Source: Nocardioides sp. SLBN-35
GTDB lineage: Bacteria > Actinomycetota > Actinomycetes > Propionibacteriales > Nocardioidaceae
Reading direction: 5' to 3'
Length of the DNA: 64,000 bases
Assembly (NCBI RefSeq): GCF_006715725.1
Contig: NZ_VFNU01000001.1
Coordinates: forward strand, 2,294,001 to 2,358,000
Each line of letters opens with the position of its first letter. Position 1 is the stretch's first letter. A program made the translations under genes and the position numbers. Of the stretch, positions 17,741-26,142 are shown in pieces. The notes below the pieces were generated by a model. It did no database searches and was not told the origin of the DNA. It was given only the letters and a program-made list of their open reading frames with translations.

Positions 17741-18205
17741 CTACCGGGAGCGTCCCACCAGCCGCACCGGCCCGTCGCCGTACTCCTGCAGCACGTCGCC
17801 GGGGTTGGCCAGCGAGCACGACTTGAGCGACAGGCACCCACACCCGATGCAGTCATCGAGGGTGTCGCGCAGCCGCTCGAGCCGGTCGATCCGCTCGTCG
17901 AGCGTGCTGCGCCAGGCGCGAGAGAGCCGCGCCCAGTCGGCCTTGGTGGGCGTGCGGCCCTCGGGCAGGGTGGCGAGCGCGTCGCGGATCTCGGCGAGGG
18001 AGACCCCGACGCCCTGCGAGACCCGGATGAACGCGACCCGGCGCAACACGTCGCGGTGGTAGCGGCGCTGGTTGCCGGCCGTGCGGATGCTGGTGATCAG
18101 CCCCTCGCGCTCGTAGTAGTGCAGGGCGGAGATGGCGACGCCCGAGCGGTGGGCGACGTCGCCGGGCGTCAGGTCGTGGCTGCGGAGGGCGCGGTTGAGG
18201 TCCAT
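17741..18205 (-). CDS. soxR: Redox-sensitive MerR-family activator SoxR
   Basis: 154 residues. The N-terminal MerR helix-turn-helix ([26 protein letters not shown]) is followed by the dimer helix and the [2Fe-2S] cluster cysteines C119, C122, C124 and C130 in [12 protein letters not shown], the same numbering as E. coli SoxR. Oxidation of the cluster by redox-cycling compounds activates transcription from promoters with an overlong spacer. Here the operator at 18209-18226 lies in such a 19-bp spacer in front of the divergent oxidoreductase gene, so that gene is the direct target, as in streptomycetes where SoxR lacks SoxS. Confidence 0.95.
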   Translation of the reverse strand: MDLNRALRSHDLTPGDVAHRSGVAISALHYYEREGLITSIRTAGNQRRYHRDVLRRVAFIRVSQGVGVSLAEIRDALATLPEGRTPTKADWARLSRAWRSTLDERIDRLERLRDTLDDCIGCGCLSLKSCSLANPGDVLQEYGDGPVRLVGRSR

Positions 18206-18235
18206 TGACCTCAACCTTAGTTCAGGTTGTCGAAT
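18205..18235 (+). promoter_or_regulatory. SoxR box inside a 19-bp spacer promoter
   Basis: CCTCAA-N6-TTCAGG (18209-18226) matches the E. coli SoxR box CCTCAA-N6-TTGAGG at 11 of 12 fixed positions. It lies between a -35 TTGACC (18205-18210) and a -10-like TCGAAT (18230-18235), separated by 19 bp, the length SoxR is known to need. The -10 ends 6 nt before the oxidoreductase ATG. Confidence 0.8.
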
Positions 18236-18241
18236 GCCGTC

Positions 18242-19201
18242 ATGCACGCGATCCGACACCACGCCTTCGGGCCCGCCGACCTCCTCCGTCTCGAGCAGCT
18301 GCCCGACCTCGACCCCGCCCCCGGCCAGCTCCGGATCGCGGTCGAGGTCGCCGGCGTCCACCTGCTCGACACCTCGATCCGGGCCGGCGAGTCCTTCGGC
18401 CCGAGCCAGGCGCCGGACCTGCCGGTGGTCCCGGGACGCGAGGTCGCCGGAACCGTCGACCGGGTCGGCGAGGGCGTCGATCCCGCCTGGCTGGGCCGTC
18501 GCGTGGTGGCGCACCTGGGCTTCGCCGGTGGCGGGTACGCCGACCAGGCGGTCGTCGACGCGGCCCGGGCCCACGCCCTGCCGGACCACCTCGACGCCGC
18601 CACCGCGGTCGCCGCCATCGGCACCGGCCGCACGGCCGCCGCGATCCTCGAGCTCTCCCGCCTCGCCGCCGCCGACGTCGTCGCCGTCACGTCCGCGGCC
18701 GGCGGCCTCGGCACCCTGCTGCTGCAGGGCGCGCGCAACCTCGGTGCGACCGCGATCGGCGTCGCGGGCGGGCCCGACAAGGTCGCCGTCGCCGCCAGGC
18801 ACGGCGCCGACCCGGCCCTGGACCGGCGTACCCCCGGCTGGGCCGACAGCGTCCCGGGCCCGCTCACCCTGGTCCTCGACGGCGTGGGTGGTGTGGTCGG
18901 GCAGGCGCTCTACGACCGGCTCGCTCCTGGTGGCCGTCTGGTCCGCTACGGCTGGGCCTCCGGCATCCAGAACGCGTACGACGACCCGGCCCGGCCCGTC
19001 GTCGACGTCCTCGGCCCGCCGATCATGAGCCGACTGGCCGAGTTCGAGCGACTGGCCCTCGACGCGGCCGCCGACGGCTCCCGAGTGCCTTACGTCGGTT
19101 CCGCCTTCCCGCTCGCCGACGCGGCCGGCGCCCACCGCGCGCTCGAGGCGGGCGCGACCGCAGGCAAGGTCGTCCTCGTGGTCGAGCGGTCGCCGCGGTG
19201 A
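18242..19201 (+). CDS. Zinc-type alcohol dehydrogenase/quinone oxidoreductase (MDR family), SoxR target
   Basis: 319 residues from ATG 18242. It has the medium-chain dehydrogenase/reductase layout: an N-terminal GroES-like domain and a nucleotide-binding domain with a degenerate glycine motif [13 protein letters not shown], followed by [15 protein letters not shown]. No structural zinc Cys cluster is visible, so it belongs to the zinc-free quinone oxidoreductase group, using NADPH. The 19-bp-spacer SoxR promoter in front of it predicts induction by redox-active agents. Its start is probably leaderless. It overlaps the next gene by 4 bp (GTGA), so oxidoreductase and MFS exporter form a SoxR-controlled operon for quinone-like toxins. 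Confidence 0.88.
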   Translation: MHAIRHHAFGPADLLRLEQLPDLDPAPGQLRIAVEVAGVHLLDTSIRAGESFGPSQAPDLPVVPGREVAGTVDRVGEGVDPAWLGRRVVAHLGFAGGGYADQAVVDAARAHALPDHLDAATAVAAIGTGRTAAAILELSRLAAADVVAVTSAAGGLGTLLLQGARNLGATAIGVAGGPDKVAVAARHGADPALDRRTPGWADSVPGPLTLVLDGVGGVVGQALYDRLAPGGRLVRYGWASGIQNAYDDPARPVVDVLGPPIMSRLAEFERLALDAAADGSRVPYVGSAFPLADAAGAHRALEAGATAGKVVLVVERSPR

Positions 19202-20547
19202 CCGCGCTCGTCGAGCCCACGGCGACCTCGCCGTGGCGAGGCAGGCACGGCCGGACCACGGTCGGCGTCTTCTCGTTGGCCTTCCTGTTCGCCTTCGAGG
19301 CGCTCGCCGTCGCCACGGTGATGCCCGACGTGGCCGACGACCTCGACGGCCTGCGCTGGTACGCCGTCGCCTTCGCGGCCCCCCTCGCCGCGTCCGTCGT
19401 CGCCCTCGCGGCTGCCGGCGCGGAGGTCGACCGCCGCGGCCCCGGTCCGGCGCTGCGCCGGGGACTCCTCATCTTCTGTGCCGGCGTCGTGATCGCCGGT
19501 CTCGCGCCCTCGATGCCTGTGTTCCTGCTGGGCCGCCTCGTCCACGGGTACGGCGGCGGCGTGCTCGGCGTCGCGCTCTACGTTGTCATCGCGCAGGCCT
19601 ACCCGGAGGACCTGCGACCGCGCGTGTTCGCCGTACTGACCACGGCCTGGGTGCTCCCCGCGCTGGTCGGACCGGTACTCGCGGCGCAGGTGGCCGCGGT
19701 CCTCGGCTGGCGTTGGGTGTTCCTCGGTGTCCCGGTCGTCGCGGTCGCTGCCTGGCTGCTGGTCGCCGACGCGCCGTCACGACCCGGCGTCGACCGCTCC
19801 GAGCCCGGCCGGCTCCCGGTGGCGCTGCTCGCCGCCGGTGGGGTGCTGCTCGTCAGCCTGGCCGGCCAGCGCACCCTCCCCGCCTGGCCCGTCCTCGTGG
19901 TCGCCGGCCTGGCCGCCATCGCAGCCGGCGCCCGCCGGCTGCTGCCGCCCGGCACCTGGCGGATGGGTCCCGGACTGCCGGCCGTCCTGGGCTCGCGCGC
20001 CGCGATCGGCACCGCCTTCGCCGCAGCCGAGGTCTACGTCCCGCTGCTGCTCACCCTGCAGCGCGACCTCTCCCTGGCCCAGGCCGGCTGGGTGCTCACC
20101 ACCGGTGCCGTCACCTGGTCCGCCGGTGCCGTCCTCGCCGCCCGCTGGCGGCTGCTCGCCGACCAGCCCACCCGGGTCCGGCTCGGCGCGGTGCTGCTCG
20201 GCGGCGGGATCGGAGTGTTCGCGCTGGTCGCCGCGCCCGGGGTGCCGCTCGTCGTACCCGTCCTCGGGTGGGCCGCCGCCGGCCTCGGCATCGGCATGGC
20301 CTTCTCGACCCTCTCCGTGCTCGCCCTCGCCACCGCGCGGGCAGGCGAGGAGGGTCGCACCTCCTCGGCGCTGCAGCTCAACGACTACCTCGCCAACAGC
20401 GCCGGGCTCGCCCTCGGCGGCGTGGTCTTCGCCGGGTTCGCGGTGACGGCGCCGGTCGCCGCGGCCACCGGGCTGGTGCTCGCCGCCGCTGTCACCGGGG
20501 CGCTCGCGCTGGTCCCGGCGACCCGGCTCGGCCGGGCCGGCGGCTAG
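19198..20547 (+). CDS. MFS transporter, SoxR-controlled operon
   Basis: 449 residues from GTG 19198, overlapping the oxidoreductase stop. Twelve or so hydrophobic segments are visible, beginning [22 protein letters not shown], with the DMPV-like [11 protein letters not shown] stretch typical of drug exporters and a loop motif [16 protein letters not shown]. It probably exports a redox-active or toxic compound, since the first gene of the operon has a SoxR box. The substrate is unknown. The last stop TAG overlaps the stop of the convergent regulator through a shared CTAG. Confidence 0.85.
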   Translation: MTALVEPTATSPWRGRHGRTTVGVFSLAFLFAFEALAVATVMPDVADDLDGLRWYAVAFAAPLAASVVALAAAGAEVDRRGPGPALRRGLLIFCAGVVIAGLAPSMPVFLLGRLVHGYGGGVLGVALYVVIAQAYPEDLRPRVFAVLTTAWVLPALVGPVLAAQVAAVLGWRWVFLGVPVVAVAAWLLVADAPSRPGVDRSEPGRLPVALLAAGGVLLVSLAGQRTLPAWPVLVVAGLAAIAAGARRLLPPGTWRMGPGLPAVLGSRAAIGTAFAAAEVYVPLLLTLQRDLSLAQAGWVLTTGAVTWSAGAVLAARWRLLADQPTRVRLGAVLLGGGIGVFALVAAPGVPLVVPVLGWAAAGLGIGMAFSTLSVLALATARAGEEGRTSSALQLNDYLANSAGLALGGVVFAGFAVTAPVAAATGLVLAAAVTGALALVPATRLGRAGG

Positions 20548-21494
20548 GACGCGCGCAGCGAGAAGCGGGCGCGGTACTGCTGCGGCGAGAGGCCGACCCG
20601 GTCGCGGAAGTGCTTGCGCAACGCCGCGGCGGTGGCGAAGCCGGCCCGCTCCGCCACCACGTCCACGACGGCGTCGCTGGTCTCCAGCAGCTCCTTGGCG
20701 CGCTCGACCCGGGCCTGGACCAGCCAGTTGCCCAGGGTGAGGCCGGTCTCGTCACGGAACTTCCTCGTCAGCGTCCGCACGCTCAGCCCGAACGCCGCGG
20801 CGACCTCGTCGAGGCTGACCGGACGGTCGAGGCGGTCCAGCAGCCAGGCGCGGACGTCGGCGGTGGTGCCCGGGCCCCCTGCCACGACCGGACGGGCCAC
20901 GAACTGTGACTGCCCCCCGCCGCGGTGCGGGGGGGCGAGGGTCGCCCGCGACACGTCGCCGGCCACGGCGGCGCCGAGGTCCTTGGCGATGATGTGCAAT
21001 GTCAGGTCGATCGCGGCCGACGCGCCGGCCGCGGTCAGGACGTCGCCCTCGTCGACGAAGAGAGCGTCCGGCCGGAAGTCGACCTGCGGGAAGGCGATGC
21101 GGAACTGCTGGGCCTTGCGCCAGTGGGTCGTCGCGGCCCGGCCGTCCAGCAGGCCGGACGCGGCGACCGTGAAGGCGCCGGTGCAGTACGACACGACGCG
21201 CCGCGCGGCATGGTCGGTGAGGCCGATCGGGTCGGTGCCGTCGAGGGCCGTGTCCCACGGGGGTACGACGATCGTGTCGACCTCGTCCAGAACCGAGCGG
21301 TCCGCGCCCACCGCGACCGAGAAGTCGGCGGACGTCGCCACCGGCCGACCGTCCAGGCTGCACGTGACGACCTCGTAGGCGGGCCGGCCGTCGACCTCGG
21401 CGGCGCCGAAGAACCGCGAGGCGATGCCGAGCTCGTAGGCGTAGACGCCCGGAAGGGCGACGACGCCGATGCGGTGCGGACGTGTCGAGGTCAT
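20544..21494 (-). CDS. GlxA-like AraC-family regulator with DJ-1/PfpI N-terminal domain
   Basis: 316 residues. The N-terminal half is a DJ-1/PfpI fold (RIGVVALPGVYAYELGIASRFFG; SYCTGAFTVAASGLLDGR with the Cys of the nucleophile elbow; ATTHWRKAQQF). The C-terminal 100 residues are two helix-turn-helix motifs of AraC type (LSVRTLTRKFRDETGLTLGNWL and AGFATAAALRKHFRDRVGL). It belongs to the GlxA/FtrA-like regulators. It is divergent from a quinone oxidoreductase gene, and a perfect inverted repeat lies across the shared gap, so this gene is the likely target. The signal is unknown. It ends tail-to-tail with the MFS gene with a 4-bp overlap. Confidence 0.9.
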   Translation of the reverse strand: MTSTRPHRIGVVALPGVYAYELGIASRFFGAAEVDGRPAYEVVTCSLDGRPVATSADFSVAVGADRSVLDEVDTIVVPPWDTALDGTDPIGLTDHAARRVVSYCTGAFTVAASGLLDGRAATTHWRKAQQFRIAFPQVDFRPDALFVDEGDVLTAAGASAAIDLTLHIIAKDLGAAVAGDVSRATLAPPHRGGGQSQFVARPVVAGGPGTTADVRAWLLDRLDRPVSLDEVAAAFGLSVRTLTRKFRDETGLTLGNWLVQARVERAKELLETSDAVVDVVAERAGFATAAALRKHFRDRVGLSPQQYRARFSLRAS

Positions 21495-21528
21495 GGCCAG
21501 ATCATGACACATGTCGTCTATCTGGCCA
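21494..21528. promoter_or_regulatory. Inverted-repeat operator between AraC regulator and oxidoreductase
   Basis: TGGCCAGAT (21494-21502) and ATCTGGCCA (21520-21528) are perfect complements, 17 bp apart. The inner part also holds an imperfect dyad around GACACATGTC. It begins at the first base of the regulator's start codon, which points to autorepression as well as control of the divergent gene. Confidence 0.6.
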
Positions 21529-21596
21529 CTGGTGAGCGCGGGCGGCGGCCGGGAGGCTGGAGGCTCCGCAGGACACACGAACGAGAAGGAGCAGTC

Positions 21597-22538
21597 ATGC
21601 GTGCAGTGCGCTACACCGCGGCCGGCGCCGCAGCCGACGTCATCGAGCTGGTGGAGGTCGCCGATCCGGTCCCCGCGGACGACGAGGTGCTCGTCCGGGT
21701 CGGGGCCGTCGGGCTGAACCCGGTCGACGTCAAGATCCGCGCGGCGGGCAGCGACTTCGGGCCGATCGAGTACTCGCCGCTCCCCGGCTGGGACGTCGCC
21801 GGTGAGGTGGCGGCCGTCGGTGCTGCGGTGACGTCGTTGGAGGTCGGCGACGCCGTGTTCGGCCTGGCCCGCTTCCCGCACGCGGCACACACGCTCGCCG
21901 AGCTGGCCGTCGTACCCGCGGCGGACCTCGCGAAGGCACCCACGTCCTGGAAGGTCGAGCAGCAGGGCGCTGCTCCGCTGGCCGTCCTCACCGCGTGGCA
22001 CGCCTTCGAGGCGGCCGGTCTCGTCGGCGACGCGACCGGCCGGCGGGTGCTGGTCCTCGGAGGCGCCGGCGGCGTGGGCCACCTCGCCATCCAGGTCGCG
22101 AAGGCCCGCGGGGCACACGTGATCGCCACGGCCAGCCCCGCCAAGCACGCGGTCCTGGCCGGCCTCGGCGCCGACGAGCTGGTCGACTACCGCGATGCCG
22201 AGGCGCTTGCCGCCGTCGAACCCGTCGACGTCGTCCTCTCGACGGTGAGTGACGGCGTCCCGCCGCTGGGCGCGGTCCGGCAGGGCACCGCGGTCGTCAC
22301 GATCACGGCGTTCCCCGACGGCGCGGTCGAGGCACTGCGTGCGGCCGGGGCGACGGGGCTCGAGCGGATCATGGTCACGGCCGACGGAGCCGCCCTCGCC
22401 GAGGTCGCCGCCCTGGCCGACGCCGACCGGCTCACCGTCCTCGTCGACGGAGCCTTCCCGCTCGACCAGGTCGTCGCCGCACAGGAGCGGCTGGAGACCG
22501 GGCGGGTGACGGGCAAGGTCGTCGTCACGGTGCCCTGA
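21597..22538 (+). CDS. NADP-dependent quinone oxidoreductase (MDR family)
   Basis: 313 residues from ATG 21597 with AAGGAG at good distance. The glycine motif GGAGGVGHLAIQVAK (with VLVLGGAGGVG) is the NADPH-binding signature, and LVDYRDAEALAA follows. It lacks zinc ligands, so it resembles QorA-type quinone oxidoreductases acting on quinones or enones. It is divergent from the GlxA-like regulator with the operator at 21494-21528 between them. Confidence 0.88.
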   Translation: MRAVRYTAAGAAADVIELVEVADPVPADDEVLVRVGAVGLNPVDVKIRAAGSDFGPIEYSPLPGWDVAGEVAAVGAAVTSLEVGDAVFGLARFPHAAHTLAELAVVPAADLAKAPTSWKVEQQGAAPLAVLTAWHAFEAAGLVGDATGRRVLVLGGAGGVGHLAIQVAKARGAHVIATASPAKHAVLAGLGADELVDYRDAEALAAVEPVDVVLSTVSDGVPPLGAVRQGTAVVTITAFPDGAVEALRAAGATGLERIMVTADGAALAEVAALADADRLTVLVDGAFPLDQVVAAQERLETGRVTGKVVVTVP

Positions 22539-22629
22539 ACCGAGTCCCGACCGGAGTCCCGACCCGGGCCGGAGCACCGCAAGGTGTCCGCGTTCTGCCG
22601 TCCCTGACGGGAGGGTCGACTGTCGCCGA

Positions 22630-22635
22630 TACGAT
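22630..22635 (+). promoter_or_regulatory. -10 hexamer of the hom operon, leaderless type
   Basis: TACGAT is 6 nt upstream of the hom GTG. No Shine-Dalgarno sequence is visible, so the transcript probably begins at the start codon. A tandem GAGTCCCGACC pair lies upstream at about 22543-22565. Confidence 0.5.
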
Positions 22636-22641
22636 CAGCGG

Positions 22642-23946
22642 GTGAACAGTCCTCTCAAGGTTGCCGTGCTCGGCTGCGGTTCCGTGGGGTCGCAGGTGGT
22701 GCGGCTCCTCGGCGAGCAGGCCGACGACCTTGCGGCCCGGGTCGGGGCCCCCGTGGAGCTGGTCGGCGTCGCCGTACGTCGCCTCGACAGCCCGCGCGAG
22801 GTCGAGGTGCCGGCCGGGCTGCTCACGACGGACGCCGCGGCGCTGGTCGCCCGCGACGACGTCGACGTGGTGGTCGAGGTGATCGGCGGCATCGAGCCGG
22901 CGCGGTCCCTGATCCTGTCGGCGCTCGAGCACGGCGCGTCGGTCGTCACCGCCAACAAGGCGCTGTTGGCCGAGGACGGGGCGACGCTCTTCGAGGCCGC
23001 CGAGAAGGCCGGGCGCGACCTCTACTACGAGGCCGCCGTCGCCGGTGCCATCCCGATCCTGCGGCCGCTGCGCGAGTCGCTCGCCGGCGACAAGGTGACC
23101 AGGGTGCTCGGCATCGTCAACGGCACCACCAACTTCATCCTCGACAAGATGGACACCTCGGGTGCGGGCTTCGGCGACGCGCTGGAGGAGGCCCAGGCTC
23201 TCGGGTACGCCGAGGCGGACCCGACCGCCGACGTCGAGGGCTTCGACGCCGCGGCGAAGGCCGCGATCCTCGCGAGCCTGGCGTTCCACTCGCGGGTTAC
23301 CGCCAACGACGTGCACCGCGAGGGCATCACCGACGTCAGCGCCGGCGACGTCCGCTCGGCGCGCGACATGGACAGCGTCGTCAAGCTGCTCGCGATCGCC
23401 GAGCTGCTCGCCGACGAGAACGGCGAGGAGGCGGTCAGCGTCCGCGTGCACCCGGCGATGATCCCGAGGTCGCACCCGCTGGCCAGTGTCCGCGAGGCCT
23501 ACAACGCGGTCTTCGTCGAGTCCGAGGCCGCCGGCCAGCTGATGTTCTACGGCCCCGGCGCCGGTGGCTCCCCGACCGCGAGCGCCGTCCTCGGCGACCT
23601 CGTCACGGTCGCGCGCAACCACCGCCAGGGCACTCGCGGCGTCGGTGAGTCGGCGTACGCCGACCGGGCGGTGCTGCCGATGGGGGAGACCCGCACGCGC
23701 TACCACGTCGCCATCGACGTCGACGACAAGGCGGGCGTGCTGGCGGCGGTCGCCCTGGCGTTCGCCGAGCACGGGGTGTCGATCCAGACCGTTCGTCAGG
23801 AGGGGCGGGGCGACGACGCCCAGCTCGTCGTCGTCTCGCACGAGGCCACGGACGCGGCGCTCGCCGCGACCGTCGACCACCTGCGTGACATGGACATCGT
23901 GCGCGAGGTCACCTCGGTGATGCGCGTCGAGGGAACCGAAGAGTGA
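22642..23946 (+). CDS. hom: Homoserine dehydrogenase
   Basis: 434 residues from GTG 22642. The nucleotide-binding motif is [11 protein letters not shown], the homoserine-site segment is [10 protein letters not shown] with [11 protein letters not shown], and the last 85 residues are an ACT domain ([20 protein letters not shown]). It reduces aspartate semialdehyde to homoserine, the branch point to threonine and methionine. The ACT domain implies feedback control by threonine, as in corynebacteria. First gene of the hom-thrC-thrB operon; the transcript is probably leaderless. Confidence 0.97.
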   Translation: MNSPLKVAVLGCGSVGSQVVRLLGEQADDLAARVGAPVELVGVAVRRLDSPREVEVPAGLLTTDAAALVARDDVDVVVEVIGGIEPARSLILSALEHGASVVTANKALLAEDGATLFEAAEKAGRDLYYEAAVAGAIPILRPLRESLAGDKVTRVLGIVNGTTNFILDKMDTSGAGFGDALEEAQALGYAEADPTADVEGFDAAAKAAILASLAFHSRVTANDVHREGITDVSAGDVRSARDMDSVVKLLAIAELLADENGEEAVSVRVHPAMIPRSHPLASVREAYNAVFVESEAAGQLMFYGPGAGGSPTASAVLGDLVTVARNHRQGTRGVGESAYADRAVLPMGETRTRYHVAIDVDDKAGVLAAVALAFAEHGVSIQTVRQEGRGDDAQLVVVSHEATDAALAATVDHLRDMDIVREVTSVMRVEGTEE

Positions 23947-25040
23947 GCATGAGCACGAGGCCTACCGACCGGGCAAGCGGGCAGTGGCGCGGCGTCATCG
24001 AGGAGTACCGCGAGCTTCTCGACATCCCCCAGGACACCCCGGCGGTGACGCTGCGTGAGGGCGGCACCCCGCTGGTCCACTCCGAGTGGCTCTCCGGTTT
24101 GACCGGTGCCCAGGTCTGGCTCAAGGTCGAGGGCAACAACCCGACCGGCTCGTTCAAGGACCGCGGCATGACCACGGCCCTGTCGGTCGCCGTCCACGAG
24201 GGCGCCAAGGCCGTCGTGTGCGCGTCGACCGGCAACACGTCCGCGTCGATGGCCGCGTACGCCGCCAAGGCCCGTGTCACGCCGATCGTGCTGGTGCCCG
24301 AGGGCAAGATCGCCGCCGGCAAGATGGCGCAGGCCGTGCTTCACGGCTCGCAGGTCATCCAGGTGCGCGGCAACTTCGACGACTGCCTGCGGATGGCCCG
24401 CGAGATGGCGTGGAAGTACCCCGTCGCCCTGGTCAACTCGGTCAACCCGGCCCGCCTCGAGGGCCAGAAGACGGCGGCGTTCGAGATCGTCGACTTCCTC
24501 GGCGACGCCCCCGACTACCACCTGCTGCCGGTCGGCAACGCCGGCAACATCTCGGCGTACTGGCTCGGCTACACGCAGTACGCCGGCCTCGGCCGTGCCA
24601 CCAAGAAGCCCGTCATGCGTGGCTTCCAGGCCGAGGGCGCGGCCCCGCTGGTGACCGGCGAGCCGTTCCCCGACCCCGAGACCCGCGCGACCGCGATCCG
24701 GATCGGCAACCCCGCGTCCTGGAAGCTCGCCGAGGCGGCCCGCGACGAGTCCGGCGGCCGGTTCGCCGCCGTCTCCGACGGGCAGATCCTCGCCGCGCAG
24801 AAGGCGCTCGCCGCCAACGACGGCGTCTTCGTCGAGCCCGCCTCGGCCGCCGGCATCGCCGGCCTGCTCGCCGAGCTCGAGGCGGGGGAGTCCTACACCG
24901 GAACCACCGTCGCGATCACCGTCACCGGCCACGGCCTCAAGGACATCGCCACCGCCCTCGACGGCCTGGTGCTGCCCGACGTCGTGGTCGACGCGGACGT
25001 CGACGCCGCCGCAGCGGCCGCGGGCCTCTGGCACCGATGA
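23943..25040 (+). CDS. thrC: Threonine synthase
   Basis: 365 residues. The start is taken as GTG 23943, overlapping the hom stop as GTGA and placed 8 nt after GAGGG; ATG 23949 is the alternative. A PLP-dependent fold-type II enzyme of the short (~350 residue) thrC class: the PLP Lys lies in [12 protein letters not shown], with the phosphate loop [14 protein letters not shown]. It converts O-phosphohomoserine to threonine and phosphate, using the product of thrB encoded immediately after. Confidence 0.96.
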   Translation: MSMSTRPTDRASGQWRGVIEEYRELLDIPQDTPAVTLREGGTPLVHSEWLSGLTGAQVWLKVEGNNPTGSFKDRGMTTALSVAVHEGAKAVVCASTGNTSASMAAYAAKARVTPIVLVPEGKIAAGKMAQAVLHGSQVIQVRGNFDDCLRMAREMAWKYPVALVNSVNPARLEGQKTAAFEIVDFLGDAPDYHLLPVGNAGNISAYWLGYTQYAGLGRATKKPVMRGFQAEGAAPLVTGEPFPDPETRATAIRIGNPASWKLAEAARDESGGRFAAVSDGQILAAQKALAANDGVFVEPASAAGIAGLLAELEAGESYTGTTVAITVTGHGLKDIATALDGLVLPDVVVDADVDAAAAAAGLWHR

Positions 25041-25960
25041 CCTTCGTGGAGGGCCCGGTCCGGGTCCGGGTGCCCGCGACGTCGGCCAACCTCGGCCCCG
25101 GCTTCGACACCCTCGGCCTCGCCCTCGACCTGCACGACCGCCTCGAGGCCGAGGTGCTGCCCGGCGGGCTCGTCGTCGAGGTGAGGGGGTACGGCGAGGG
25201 CCAGGTCCCGCTCGACGAGAGGCACCTCGTGGTCCGGGCGATGCGCGCGACCTTCGACCGCCTCGGCACGCAGCCCACCGGTCTGCGGCTGTCCTGCACC
25301 AACGTCATCCCGCACGCCCGCGGGCTCGGCTCGTCGTCGGCCGCGATCGTCGCCGGCGTGTGGCTGGCCCGCGAGCTGGTCGCCGGCGGACGGCTGCTGC
25401 TCGACGACGCCGCGCTGCTCGACCTCGCCGCCCGGCTCGAGGGCCACCCCGACAACGTCGCCCCGGCGTTGCTGGGCGGCTTCGTGATCTCCGGCCAGGA
25501 CGCCGACGGCTCCTTCTGGGCTGTCCCCGGCAGCGTCGACCCTCGGGTGGGCGCGGTCGTGTTCGTGCCGACCACCCCGGTCGAGACCGAGGCCGCGCGT
25601 GGGCTGCTGCCGGCCGCCGTACCCCATGCCGACGCGGCGGCCAACGCCGGTCGTGCCGCCCTCCTCGTCGCCGCCCTGTCGGGACACCCCGAGGAGCTGC
25701 TGCGGGCGACCGAGGACCGGCTGCACCAGGAGTACCGACGCCCCGCGATGCCCGAGAGCCTCGCCCTCGTCGAGGCGCTGCGTGCCGACGGCATCCCGGC
25801 CGTCATCTCCGGGGCCGGCCCGACCGTGTTGGCCTTCACCGACGGTCCCGGCTCGATTGCCACCGAGGAGCTCCTCGCCCGTTGCCCGCAGGGGTGGGGC
25901 GGGCACGCACTGGCCGTGGCCGGCACCGGCGCCGCGCCGGACGAGCCCGGAGCCCGGTGA
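25037..25960 (+). CDS. thrB: Homoserine kinase
   Basis: 307 residues. The ATG overlaps the thrC stop as ATGA. GHMP-kinase motifs are present: [15 protein letters not shown] near the N terminus, the ATP loop [16 protein letters not shown], and GAGPTVLAF near the C terminus. It phosphorylates homoserine to O-phosphohomoserine, the substrate of threonine synthase. The order hom-thrC-thrB is that of many actinobacteria. Rho follows after a 182-bp gap. Confidence 0.97.
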   Translation: MTFVEGPVRVRVPATSANLGPGFDTLGLALDLHDRLEAEVLPGGLVVEVRGYGEGQVPLDERHLVVRAMRATFDRLGTQPTGLRLSCTNVIPHARGLGSSSAAIVAGVWLARELVAGGRLLLDDAALLDLAARLEGHPDNVAPALLGGFVISGQDADGSFWAVPGSVDPRVGAVVFVPTTPVETEAARGLLPAAVPHADAAANAGRAALLVAALSGHPEELLRATEDRLHQEYRRPAMPESLALVEALRADGIPAVISGAGPTVLAFTDGPGSIATEELLARCPQGWGGHALAVAGTGAAPDEPGAR

Positions 25961-25978
25961 TCTCCGCCACCGTGGTGG

Positions 25979-26142
25979 TACATTGACGCAGCGCCGCAGT
26001 TCTCGGCGCCCCGGCGGGCTCGATCCGCCCCTCTTCCAGGATCGACTGGCCAACGGCCGGACGTTCCTTCGTAGAACCAGACCAGTGCGTGTTCCGCCGT
26101 CGTTGGATCGCGGAACCCACGAGATACGTGGGAAGGACTCAC
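25979..26142 (+). promoter_or_regulatory. Promoter and leader of rho
   Basis: A -10-like TACATT (25979-25984) is followed by about 150 nt without an open gene before the rho GTG. The leader holds GC-rich complementary stretches around 25990-26030 and an SD-like GGAAGGA at 26131. Rho leaders are often used for self-limiting termination; here that is only inferred. Confidence 0.4.

Noticed and set aside
25985-26140. Riboswitch in the rho leader
   Set aside because: No known aptamer core could be recognised; only generic GC-rich stems are seen.
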